The notes under the pieces were generated by a model that was given only the letters and a program-made list of their open reading frames with translations, did no database searches and was not told the DNA's origin. From contig NZ_JAPJDC010000001.1 of NCBI RefSeq assembly GCF_026241855.1, forward strand, positions 3,162,001 to 3,226,000: a stretch of DNA of 64,000 nt, given 5' to 3'. The first letter of the stretch is position 1. Each line of letters opens with the position of its first letter. Source of the stretch: Curtobacterium flaccumfaciens pv. betae (GTDB lineage: Bacteria > Actinomycetota > Actinomycetes > Actinomycetales > Microbacteriaceae). The translations under genes and the position numbers were made by a program. Shown one piece after another: positions 7,647 to 16,071 of the stretch.

Positions 7647-10217
7647 TCAGTCGACGTCCACCTCGGCCCACCCGTCGAACCGTCCGATCTCGGTGACCCG
7701 CACGACGGCCTCGCCGACCTCGTCCGAGGCGTCCAGATCGATCGTCGCCGAGAACCCGAAGTCCTTGTCGCCCTCGGGGTCGGCGAAGATCTGCCGCGCC
7801 TTCCAGACCCGGGGTGATGCGGTGGCACCGCTCTCGTCGAGCACCAGGTACTGCATCGAACGTGCGTCGGCATCGGTGCCGATGCTGTCGTGCTCCTCGT
7901 AGTACTCCTCGAGCACGTTGTCCCACGCCGACCGGTCGAAGCCGACGGTCGCGTCGAGTTCCCCGAGCCCGTCGATGTCGTCGGCCGCGGCGAGCAGCAC
8001 CCGCTGGAACAGGGCGTTGCGCACGAGCACCCGGAACGCCCGGGGGTTGCCGGTGAGTCGTGCGGGCTGCGGCGGCGCGATCTCCTCGTGCTCCTCGGAG
8101 GCCAGCAGGACGTCGCCGTTGCGCAGCGCCTCCCACTCGTCGACGAGCGAGGAGTCGGTCTGCCGCACGACCTCGCCCAGCCACTCGATCAGGTCGTCGA
8201 GCTCCTGGGTCCGCTGTTCCTCGGCGATGGTCTGCCGCATGGTCCGGTACGCGTCGGACAGGTAGCGGAGCACGAGCCCCTCGGAGCGGGTGAGCTGGTA
8301 GAAGCGCACGAAGTCGCCGAAGGTCATCGCGCGTTCGTACATGTCACGGACGACGGCCTTCGGGGACAGCTGGAAGTCGAGCACCCAGGGCTGTTCGGCG
8401 GCGTACGCCTCGTAGGCGGCGGTCAGCAGCTCGTCGAGCGGCTTCGGCCAGGTGATCTCCTCGAGCAGTTCCATCCGCTCCTCGTACTCGATCCCCTCCT
8501 GCTTCATCCGGGCGACGGCCTCGCCACGCTCCTTGAACTGCTGCTGCGACAGGATCGCCCGCGGGTCGTCGAGCGTGGCCTCGACGACCGAGACCATGTC
8601 CAACGCATAGGTGGGAGAAGAAGGGTCGAGCAACTCGAACGCGGCGAGCGCGAACGGTGACAGCGGCTGGTTGAGCGCGAAGTTCGGCGCGATGTCGACG
8701 GTCAGGCGGTAGGCGCCGTCGACCTTCTCGATCACCCGCGCGTTGATGAGGGTCCGGGCGATGACGAGTGCCCGCCGGGCCATCGCGAGCTGCCGCGAGC
8801 GCGGTTCGTGGTTGTCGTAGACCAGCGACCGGACGTCCGCGAAGGCGTCCCCGCCACGGGCGACGACGGACAGCACCATCGCGTGCGTGATCCGCATGCG
8901 CGAGACCATCGGCTCCGGCTCGGCCGCGATCAGCCGCTCGAACGACGCCTGACCCCAGGACACGAAGCCCTCGGGCGCCTTCTTCCGCTTGATCTTGTTC
9001 TTCTTCTTCGGGTCGTCGCCGGCCTTGGCGACGGCGCGGGCGTTCTCGATGTCGTGCTCGGGTGCCTCGGCGACGACGTCACCCTCGGTGTCGTAGCCGG
9101 CACGTCCGGCGCGGCCGGCGATCTGGTGGAACTCCCGCGCGGACAGCTGGCGCATCTTCGTGCCGTCGAACTTCGTCAGCCCGGTGAACAGCACGGACCG
9201 GATCGGCACGTTGATCCCGACGCCCAGGGTGTCGGTGCCGCAGATGACGGGCAGCAGGCCGCGCTGGGCGAGCTGCTCGACGAGTCGTCGGTACTTCGGC
9301 AGCATGCCGGCGTGGTGCACGCCGATGCCGGCCCGGATCAGGCGCGACAGGGTCTGTCCGAACCCGGCGCTGAAGCGGAAGCCGGCGATGGCGTCGGCGA
9401 TCTGGTCGCGGCGTTCGCGCGAGGCGACCTTCGCCGACATCAGCGACTGGGCCCGTTCGAGTGCGGCGGCCTGGGCGAAGTGCACGATGTAGATCGGCGC
9501 CTTGCCCTCCTCGAGGAGCCGTTCCACCGTCTCCTGCACGGGCGTCATCACGTACTGGTACTCGAGCGGCACGGGTCGCGAGACACCGGTCACGCGGGCG
9601 GTGGGCCGACCGGTCCGGCGGGACAGGTCGTCGGCGATGGTGGTGACGTCGCCGAGGGTCGCGGACATGAGCAGGAACTGCGCCCGCTCGAGCACGAGCA
9701 GCGGCACCTGCCACGCCCAGCCCCGGTCGGGGTCGCCGTAGAAGTGGAACTCGTCCATCACGACGACGTCCACGTCGGCGTCCGGCCCCTGCCGCAGGGC
9801 GAGGTTCGCCAGGATCTCGGCGGTGCAGCAGACGATCGGGGCGTCGGCGTTGACGCTCGAGTCACCGGTGACCATGCCGACGTTCTGCGCACCGAACAGC
9901 TCGACGAGCTGGAAGAACTTCTCGGACACCAGCGCCTTGATCGGTGCCGTGTAGTAGCTCCGCTTGCCCTCGGCGAGCGCGGCGAAGTGCGCGCCGGCCG
10001 CGACGAGCGACTTGCCGGTGCCGGTCGGCGTGCTCAGCACGACGTTCGCGCCGGACACGAGCTCGATGACCGCTTCGTCCTGCGCCGGGTACAGCGGTCG
10101 GCCGCCCTCGGCGGCCCAGGCCGCGAAGGCCTCGTAGACCTCGTCGGGGTCGACGACGCCGTCCACCGCCGCCGGGATCGCGGCGACGAGCGGGGGCACG
10201 GTGGTGGCGTCGGTCAT
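7647..10217 (-). CDS. Ski2-like DEAD/DEAH-box RNA helicase with DUF3516-type C terminus
   Basis: An 856-residue superfamily 2 helicase. Motif I is STPTGTGKS at residues 62-70, motif II is the DExH form MDEFHF at 154-159, motif III is SATLGD near 185 and motif VI is QIAGRAGRAGY near 393. A lysine-rich insert (KKKNKIKRKKAPEG) follows the second RecA domain. The long C-terminal half matches the DUF3516 type found in actinobacterial Ski2/Mtr4-like helicases and has several acidic segments. A role in RNA turnover or ribosome assembly is inferred. The ATG at 10215-10217 has GGAGG upstream. The gene diverges from a monooxygenase gene. Confidence 0.9.
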   Translation of the reverse strand: MTDATTVPPLVAAIPAAVDGVVDPDEVYEAFAAWAAEGGRPLYPAQDEAVIELVSGANVVLSTPTGTGKSLVAAGAHFAALAEGKRSYYTAPIKALVSEKFFQLVELFGAQNVGMVTGDSSVNADAPIVCCTAEILANLALRQGPDADVDVVVMDEFHFYGDPDRGWAWQVPLLVLERAQFLLMSATLGDVTTIADDLSRRTGRPTARVTGVSRPVPLEYQYVMTPVQETVERLLEEGKAPIYIVHFAQAAALERAQSLMSAKVASRERRDQIADAIAGFRFSAGFGQTLSRLIRAGIGVHHAGMLPKYRRLVEQLAQRGLLPVICGTDTLGVGINVPIRSVLFTGLTKFDGTKMRQLSAREFHQIAGRAGRAGYDTEGDVVAEAPEHDIENARAVAKAGDDPKKKNKIKRKKAPEGFVSWGQASFERLIAAEPEPMVSRMRITHAMVLSVVARGGDAFADVRSLVYDNHEPRSRQLAMARRALVIARTLINARVIEKVDGAYRLTVDIAPNFALNQPLSPFALAAFELLDPSSPTYALDMVSVVEATLDDPRAILSQQQFKERGEAVARMKQEGIEYEERMELLEEITWPKPLDELLTAAYEAYAAEQPWVLDFQLSPKAVVRDMYERAMTFGDFVRFYQLTRSEGLVLRYLSDAYRTMRQTIAEEQRTQELDDLIEWLGEVVRQTDSSLVDEWEALRNGDVLLASEEHEEIAPPQPARLTGNPRAFRVLVRNALFQRVLLAAADDIDGLGELDATVGFDRSAWDNVLEEYYEEHDSIGTDADARSMQYLVLDESGATASPRVWKARQIFADPEGDKDFGFSATIDLDASDEVGEAVVRVTEIGRFDGWAEVDVD

Positions 10218-10250
10218 GTGCCCATCCTCCCAGGTGCGCATGTGCCGGAA

Positions 10251-10284
10251 GGGAGGCCCGTGGCGGAGCCGCCACGGGCCTCCC
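10251..10284. repeat. GGGAGGC-family palindrome
   Basis: GGGAGGCCCGTGGCGG at 10251-10266 is complementary to 10269-10284. It lies between divergent start codons, so it cannot be a terminator for either neighbour. The same stem recurs at 56546-56583. Confidence 0.75.
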
Positions 10285-10327
10285 GTCCGTCCCGTCGCCG
10301 ACTCAGGCGCATTTTGATACGTGCGCA

Positions 10328-10339
10328 TAGACTCGCGAC
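10328..10339 (+). promoter_or_regulatory. -10 element of a leaderless promoter
   Basis: TAGACT at 10328-10333, six bases, then ATG at 10340. Same geometry as at 3020 and 14489. Confidence 0.6.
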
Positions 10340-11353
10340 ATGCGCGAACTCGGCTTCCTCTCCTTCGTCCCGAACCACGGCGGCACCGACGGCGCCGCCG
10401 GCGCCCTGGAGGACGGCCTGCGCCTGTTCGAGACCGCCGAGTCGCTCGGCTACGGGACGGGCTGGGTGCGCGGACGGCACTTCGAGCCGTACCTGACGAG
10501 CCCGATGACCTTCTTCGCGGCCGCCGCCCAACGCACCAGCACCATCGCGTTCGGCACCGCCGTGCTCGGCATGCGCTACGAGGACCCGGTACGCCTGGCC
10601 GAGGACGCCAGCACGGTCGACCTGCTCAGCGGTGGCCGGGTGCAACTCGGCATCAGCACGGGCATCGCCGGGTACGGCCCGATCCTCGACCCGGTGTTCG
10701 GCACGGTCGACCGCAGCTTCCGCGACGAGGCCGAAACCCGCGCCGCACGGCTGCTCGAGGTGCTGCAGGGTGAGCCCCTGGGCAGTGCTGGCAAGGGCTA
10801 CGAGAGCATCCCCGCCGGGGCCGACCTGACCCTGCAGCCGCTCAGCCCGGGCCTGCGCGACCGAGTGTGGTGGGGCGGCGGCAGCATGGGCACGGCGGTC
10901 CGCACGGCCGAGAAGGGCCTCCTGCTGCACTGCTCGACCCTGAACACCGAGGACACCGGTGCCCCGTTCGCCCAGGCGCAGGCCGACCAGATCGTCGCCT
11001 ACCGCGAGCGGTTCGCCGAGCTGCACCCGCAGCGCGAGTCCAAGGTCGCCGTGGGCCGGATCGTGGTGCCGCTCCTCGACGACCACGACCGCGCCGTGCA
11101 CGAGGAGTTCCTGACCGGGTACGCCTCCGGGATGGACGACGAGGGCCGGCCGCTCTCGGGTACCCCGCCGTTCCGGTTCAGCAAGGTCGTGTCCGGCGAA
11201 CCGGCGGCCATCGTCGACGCCCTGCTCGCCGACCCGGCGGTCACCGCCACCGACGAACTGGTCATCACCCTGCCGGCGAACGGCGACCGTGCGGCACACG
11301 AGCGGATCCTGCGCATCGTGGCCGAGGAGATCGCCCCGGCACTGCGGGCCTGA
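10340..11353 (+). CDS. LLM-class (bacterial luciferase-like) flavin monooxygenase
   Basis: A 337-residue TIM-barrel protein of the luciferase-like monooxygenase superfamily, using reduced FMN or F420. Family marks are the N-terminal strand MRELGFLSFVPN, the segment TSTIAFGTAVLGMRYEDPVRLAEDASTVDLLSGGRVQLGIS-like order at residues 65-110, and the C-terminal helix pattern. The substrate is unknown. It resembles the protein at 20354 in several short blocks, including TEDTGxPFxQxQAxQI, so the two are paralogs. The ATG follows a leaderless -10 hexamer. Confidence 0.85.
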   Translation: MRELGFLSFVPNHGGTDGAAGALEDGLRLFETAESLGYGTGWVRGRHFEPYLTSPMTFFAAAAQRTSTIAFGTAVLGMRYEDPVRLAEDASTVDLLSGGRVQLGISTGIAGYGPILDPVFGTVDRSFRDEAETRAARLLEVLQGEPLGSAGKGYESIPAGADLTLQPLSPGLRDRVWWGGGSMGTAVRTAEKGLLLHCSTLNTEDTGAPFAQAQADQIVAYRERFAELHPQRESKVAVGRIVVPLLDDHDRAVHEEFLTGYASGMDDEGRPLSGTPPFRFSKVVSGEPAAIVDALLADPAVTATDELVITLPANGDRAAHERILRIVAEEIAPALRA

Positions 11354-11843
11354 GGGCCGGCGCCGCTGGCCCGACCGCCGGCGGCTCCGCCGCCGCACCG
11401 CCACCGAGAGTCAAGGGCATCCGGCGGGGCTCTGATCGAGTTGGTGAGGCCCGAGAGCCCGGCCGGATGACCATCTCGTCCCTGATCCGCACGAGATGGT
11501 GCACCCATCGTTCCACCTACCGAGCGGTTTGTCACACCGTTCCGCGCACCTGGGACGTAAGAAGTTGACCAAGTGTCACTCGTTTTTCCGAACCGGGACG
11601 AAGTGCGGCAACCGGTTCACCGGTGCGCATCGGGGCCGGAACGACGAATGCGTCCCCGCGCGGACGCGGGGACGCATTCTGGGACGCACCGGGGAGGCCA
11701 GGGCAACAACGGCCGGATCAGGAGACCGAGTCGCTCACCCAGCGACCCCGTAGTCGGTGCGTGCGCGGACGGTAACCAGCCGACTCGCGCACATAGATGT
11801 TACTGAATGGAGTTGGGAGCTGCGCGGAAACCGGACGACTTCG
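11354..11843. other. 490-bp intergenic region between convergent genes
   Basis: No convincing gene is present. It holds a 14-bp stem (AATGCGTCCCCGCG at 11647-11660 with 11665-11678, loop of four) that could end transcription from both sides, and a second inverted repeat ACCATCTCGT (11470-11479 and 11491-11500). Base composition is slightly less GC-rich than in the genes. Confidence 0.6.
11647..11678. terminator. Strong hairpin, possible bidirectional terminator
   Basis: Perfect 14-bp stem with a CGGA loop between the convergent monooxygenase and beta-glucosidase genes. No T tract follows on either strand, so termination is inferred from position and stability only. Confidence 0.5.
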
Positions 11844-14324
11844 TCACTCCAGTTCGAGGGACGCGGTTCCGGCGTCGTCGGAGACCGAGGCGCCGACGTG
11901 CAACGTGAAGGTCCCCGACTCGTACTGCCACGAGCCGTCCCAGTGGGCGAAGGCCCGCGCCGGGACCTCGATCGAGACCTCCGTCGAGGCGCCCGCAGCG
12001 AGCCGGACCGGGGCGAACCCGACCAGCCAGCGCACCGGGCGGTCCACCGCCGACTCCGCACGGGACGCGTAGACCTGCACGACGTGCTTGCCGGCGCGGT
12101 CACCCGTGTTCGCGACGGTCGCCGTGACGATGACGGCGTCGCCCTCGCGGACGGTCGGGGTCGCGGAGACGCCCTCGATCGACCACGTGGTGTAGCCGAG
12201 GCCGTGGCCGAACGGGTACGCCGGCTCCGTGCCGGCGCGGAGCCAGGCCCGGTAACCGACGTGGACACCCTCGTCGTAGGCGACCTTCCCGTCCACCGGG
12301 GTGACGTCGAGCACCGGGACGTCGGCCATCGCGACGGGCCACGTGGTGGGCAGGCGGCCTCCGGGCTCCTGCGCCCCCGTCAGCACGTCGGCCAGGGCGT
12401 TGCCGTACTCCTGCCCGCCGAACCAGGTCAGCAGCACCGCGGCGACGTCGTTCCGCCAGGGCATCTCGACCGGCGACCCGGCGTTCACGACGACGACCGT
12501 GTTCGGGTTCGCCGCGGCGACCGCGCGCACCAGGTCGTCCTGGCGGCCGGGCAGTGCCAGCGAGGAGCGGTCGTAGCCCTCGGACTCGACCTTGGAGTTC
12601 GTGCCGACCACGACGACGGCGACGTCCGCACCACGGGCGGCGTCCACCGCGGCCTCGATGAGCACGGCGGGGTCGTCGTCCGACGGCTCGGTGCCGAACT
12701 GGTACGCCAGCACCCCGCCGAGCGTCTCGTCCTGCACGATGTCGTACTCGATGCGGATCGCGACCTGCTGGCCGGTGGTCACCGACACCGGCACCGACCG
12801 CGCCGGCGGGTTGAGGAACGCGGCACCGAGCTGGTCTCCCTCGAACGGCACGTCCTCGTCGAGCAGCAGTTCGCCGTCGATCCACATGCGTGACCGCCCG
12901 GCCGCGCCGATGCCGAACCGCACGGTCCCGGTCGACTCGGCCGTGTAGGTGGTGGTGATGTCGAGCCGGTCGGCTTCGCGGGTCGGGGCGTCGCCGCCGA
13001 ACCAGAACAGTGCCGTCGCGCGGCGGTCCTCGACGAACAGCTCCTCGCCGTCCTTGACGAAGGCAACCCGGGCTCCGGGCTCCCCGGTGCCGGGGTTCGT
13101 GATGGTGGACAGCGGGAACTCCGCGATGCCCTCCTGCACGACGGCGCCGATCGCGTAGTCCACGCTCGCGCCGGGGAAGACCGAACGGATGCCGTCCAGC
13201 GGTGACACGACCTGCGACGGCACGACCGTGGCCGAGCCACCGCCCTGTGTGCGGGCCTGGTCGGCGTTGTGGCCGATCACGGCGATGCGTGACACGGCGG
13301 GGGCGTCGAGCGGCAGGACACCGGTGTTGCGGACCAGGACCGTGCCCTCGGCCTCCGCCTCGCGCACGAACGCGATGCCGTCCTCGACGTGCACGGGCGA
13401 CGCGGCGACGGGCTCGAAGCCCTCGAGCGCGCCGACGCGGGCAGCCAGGGTCAGGATCCGGCGGACCTTGCGGTCGATCGCCGCCATCGGCACCTCGCCG
13501 GACTGCACGGCGGCGAGCAGCGGGCCCTCGCTCCACCACGGGTTCGGCCCGGGCATCGCGACGTCCTGCGACGCCTTCGCCGAGTCCACCGAACGCACCC
13601 CGGTCCAGTCGGACACGACGATGCCGTCGAAGCCCCACTCCGAGTTGAGCGGGGTCTCGAGCAGGTCGTTCTCCGACGCCGTCACGCCGTTGATCGCGTT
13701 GTACGACGACATGAGCGCCCAGGCGTGCGCCTCGGTCACGGCCTTCTCGAACGCCAGCAGGTACAGCTCGCGCAGGGCACGGTCCGACACCTCGGTCGAC
13801 GCGGTGAAGCGGTCGGTCTCGTAGTCGTTCGCGATGTAGTGCTTCGGGGTCGCGGCGACACCGTTCTCCTGCACGCCGTCGACGTACGACGCGGCCAGGT
13901 CACCCGTGAGCACCGGGTCCTCGCTGAACGCCTCGAAGTGCCGGCCACCGAGCGGGGACCGGTGCAGGTTGATGGTCGGGCCGAGCACGACGTCGACGCC
14001 CTTCCGGCGGGCCTCCACCGCGGCGGCGGCGCCGTAGCGCTTCGCGATCGCGCGGTCCCACGAGGCACTCAGCGCGGTCGCCGACGGCAGGTTCAGGGAC
14101 GGGTCGCGCTCGTCCCACACCTCGCCGCGCACGCCCGACGGGCCGTCCGACATCAGGATCCGGCGCAGCCCGATCTTCTCGATGGGCCAGGTGGTCCAGA
14201 AGTCACGTCCGGTGAGCAGCTGCACCTTCTCGTCGGTGGTCAGCTGGCCGAGGAGCACATCGATGCGCTCGGTCAGCGGCGTCGACGGACTGGAGGCGGT
14301 GCTCGCGTCGTTCACGGTGGTCAC
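11844..14324 (-). CDS. Glycoside hydrolase family 3 beta-glucosidase with PA14-like insert
   Basis: An 826-residue enzyme that cleaves terminal beta-glycosides. The GH3 barrel covers about residues 15-300: KVQLLTGRDFWTT, GPSGVRGE, the KHYIANDYETDR segment, and the nucleophile Asp near 239 in GFDGIVVSDWTG. The second alpha/beta domain follows, with a PA14-like insert at about 390-530 (TALFWFGGD, RSRMWIDGELLLDED) and a fibronectin III-like C-terminal domain. There is no signal peptide, so it acts on imported sugars. The GTG at 14324 has AGAGGA upstream; a second GTG lies three codons on. It diverges from a TetR regulator that probably controls it. Confidence 0.92.
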   Translation of the reverse strand: MTTVNDASTASSPSTPLTERIDVLLGQLTTDEKVQLLTGRDFWTTWPIEKIGLRRILMSDGPSGVRGEVWDERDPSLNLPSATALSASWDRAIAKRYGAAAAVEARRKGVDVVLGPTINLHRSPLGGRHFEAFSEDPVLTGDLAASYVDGVQENGVAATPKHYIANDYETDRFTASTEVSDRALRELYLLAFEKAVTEAHAWALMSSYNAINGVTASENDLLETPLNSEWGFDGIVVSDWTGVRSVDSAKASQDVAMPGPNPWWSEGPLLAAVQSGEVPMAAIDRKVRRILTLAARVGALEGFEPVAASPVHVEDGIAFVREAEAEGTVLVRNTGVLPLDAPAVSRIAVIGHNADQARTQGGGSATVVPSQVVSPLDGIRSVFPGASVDYAIGAVVQEGIAEFPLSTITNPGTGEPGARVAFVKDGEELFVEDRRATALFWFGGDAPTREADRLDITTTYTAESTGTVRFGIGAAGRSRMWIDGELLLDEDVPFEGDQLGAAFLNPPARSVPVSVTTGQQVAIRIEYDIVQDETLGGVLAYQFGTEPSDDDPAVLIEAAVDAARGADVAVVVVGTNSKVESEGYDRSSLALPGRQDDLVRAVAAANPNTVVVVNAGSPVEMPWRNDVAAVLLTWFGGQEYGNALADVLTGAQEPGGRLPTTWPVAMADVPVLDVTPVDGKVAYDEGVHVGYRAWLRAGTEPAYPFGHGLGYTTWSIEGVSATPTVREGDAVIVTATVANTGDRAGKHVVQVYASRAESAVDRPVRWLVGFAPVRLAAGASTEVSIEVPARAFAHWDGSWQYESGTFTLHVGASVSDDAGTASLELE

Positions 14325-14446
14325 GGTGGTCGGTCCTCTCGTTCAGGGCCGCGGGGCGCCGCCTGGACGGCCGGGGCCTCGTCGCCCACATCCACCATCC
14401 ACCGGGTTCGCCGCCCGCGCTGGCAGCTCCTGCACCGTACCACCGA

Positions 14447-14467
14447 AAACCAACCGTTGCTTGGTTT
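14447..14467. promoter_or_regulatory. Putative TetR operator
   Basis: Inverted repeat AAACCAA-N7-TTGGTTT (21 bp) in the shared promoter region of the GH3 gene and the divergent TetR gene, 22 bp upstream of the tetR -10 hexamer. Its size fits a TetR dimer site. It also stands out as AT-rich in a GC-rich region. Confidence 0.6.
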
Positions 14468-14488
14468 CTCCGGGTCTCCTGCGGGCGG

Positions 14489-14500
14489 TACAGTCTGGCC
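14489..14500 (+). promoter_or_regulatory. -10 element of a leaderless promoter for tetR
   Basis: TACAGT at 14489-14494, six bases, then ATG at 14501. Confidence 0.6.
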
Positions 14501-15091
14501 ATGGCACGACGGGGTTCGTACGCAAAGGGCATCGCGAAGCGCGAGGAGATCCTCACGGTCGCGCTGGACCTCGTGGCGTCGCAGGGCTTCCGGCGGACGA
14601 GCATCAAGGACATCGCCGACGCCGTGGAGCTGACCCAGGCCGGCCTGCTGCACTACTTCGACTCGAAGGACGAGCTCTGGGTCGAGATCCTCCGCCGCCG
14701 CGACGAGCTCGACCTCGCGCACGACTGGCAGGCCGCGGACCCGGCAGCACTGCTCGCCGCGATCGTGCGGCACAACGCCGAGGTCCCGGGCCTGGTGCAG
14801 ATGTTCGTCAACCTGTCCGCCGCGGCCGCCACCGACGCCGAGCACCCGGCGCACGAGTACTTCCGCGAGCGCTACGACCGCAGCCGCCGCGACCTGTCCG
14901 CTGACTTCCGGGCCATGCAGCAGGACGGCCGGCTGCGCACCGACATCGACCCCGACGAACTGACCAGCGTCCTGCTCGCGGTGTCCGACGGCATGCAGAT
15001 CCAGTGGCTCTTCGACCCCACCCGTGACATGGCCGAGCACGTCGAACTCGTCGCCCGCCTCGCGATCGCCCAGGTCACTCCCACTGCCTGA
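14501..15091 (+). CDS. TetR-family transcriptional regulator
   Basis: A 196-residue regulator. The N-terminal helix-turn-helix is at about residues 14-58 (REEILTVALDLVASQGF, TSIKDIADAVELTQAGLLHYFDSKDEL); the rest is an all-helical ligand and dimer domain. It is divergent from the GH3 beta-glucosidase with a palindrome between them, so it likely represses that gene and itself in response to a sugar or glycoside. The ligand is not evident from the sequence. Confidence 0.9.
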   Translation: MARRGSYAKGIAKREEILTVALDLVASQGFRRTSIKDIADAVELTQAGLLHYFDSKDELWVEILRRRDELDLAHDWQAADPAALLAAIVRHNAEVPGLVQMFVNLSAAAATDAEHPAHEYFRERYDRSRRDLSADFRAMQQDGRLRTDIDPDELTSVLLAVSDGMQIQWLFDPTRDMAEHVELVARLAIAQVTPTA

Positions 15092-15204
15092 CCACCACCC
15101 CCGACGCTCCGGGGTACGGACAGGGCCTGGTCGCGTCAGGTGTGGCGGGGCAGGATGGTCGGTGCCCGCCAGGGTGTGTTCCGACGACGATGTGGAGTGA
15201 CGCG

Positions 15205-16068
15205 ATGACGCGTGTAGTGGTGACCGGTGGCAGCGGCAAGCTCGGACGAGCGGTGGTGCGCGACCTCGATGCGCACGGGTACGACGTGGTCCTGCTCGAC
15301 CGTGTCCCCTCGCCCGACAAGCCCGAGCGAGTCCCGTTCGTGCGGATCGACCTGACCGACCACGGCCAGGTCCTGAACGCCCTGCTCGGCATCGACGACC
15401 GGTACGACCACGTCGACGCCGTCGTGCACCTCGCGGCGGTGCCGGCCCCGGGGCAGGTCCCCGACGTGGCCCTCATCACGAACAACGTGACCTCGTCGAT
15501 CAACGTCTTCCACGCCGCACGTGCCGCGAAGATCAAGAACGTCGTGTGGGCGTCGAGCGAGACCCTGCTCGGCATCCCGATGGGCGAGCACCACCCGCCC
15601 TACCTGCCGGTCGACGAGGAGTTCGCGGTCCGCCCGCAGTCGTCGTACTCCCTCGGCAAGGCGGTCGAGGAGGAGATGGCCCGCCACTTCACCCGCTGGG
15701 ACCCGGAACTGAAGATGATCGGCCTGCGCTTCTCGAACGTGATGGACGAGACCGACTACCCGGCGTTCCCGTGGGACGCCAGCCCCGAGGCGAAGACGTT
15801 CAACCTGTGGTCGTACATCGACTCCCGCGACGGGGCCCAGGCTGTCCGCCGGGCACTCGAGGCCGACCTCACCGGGTTCGAGGCGTTCGTCATCGCGAGC
15901 CCCGACACGGTGATGGACACCCCGACGATCGAGCTCGTCGAACGCTTCGTGCCGGACATCGAGCGCCGTGCGGACATCGACGGCGTCAGCTCGCTGCTGT
16001 CCTCGGAGAAGGCCCGCGAACTCCTCGGCTACACGCCCGAGCACAGCTGGCGCGACCACCGCGCCTGA
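15205..16068 (+). CDS. NAD(P)-dependent epimerase/dehydratase family protein (extended SDR)
   Basis: A 287-residue Rossmann-fold protein. The dinucleotide loop TGGSGKLG is at residues 7-14, the acidic segment DLTD follows, and the catalytic Tyr148-x3-Lys152 pair is present in SSYSLGK. The substrate is probably a nucleotide sugar or related carbonyl compound, but this is not shown. The ATG at 15205 was chosen over an upstream start at 15142 because GGAG lies close before it and the first strand MTRVVVTGG is the natural N terminus. It is convergent with the methyltransferase at 16072 (3 bp apart). Confidence 0.87.
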   Translation: MTRVVVTGGSGKLGRAVVRDLDAHGYDVVLLDRVPSPDKPERVPFVRIDLTDHGQVLNALLGIDDRYDHVDAVVHLAAVPAPGQVPDVALITNNVTSSINVFHAARAAKIKNVVWASSETLLGIPMGEHHPPYLPVDEEFAVRPQSSYSLGKAVEEEMARHFTRWDPELKMIGLRFSNVMDETDYPAFPWDASPEAKTFNLWSYIDSRDGAQAVRRALEADLTGFEAFVIASPDTVMDTPTIELVERFVPDIERRADIDGVSSLLSSEKARELLGYTPEHSWRDHRA

Positions 16069-16071
16069 TCG

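Noticed and set aside
11496..11753. Small gene in the 490-bp gap after the first monooxygenase
   Set aside because: No ribosome binding site or leaderless -10 before the start, no recognisable domain, and the frame runs through a strong hairpin.
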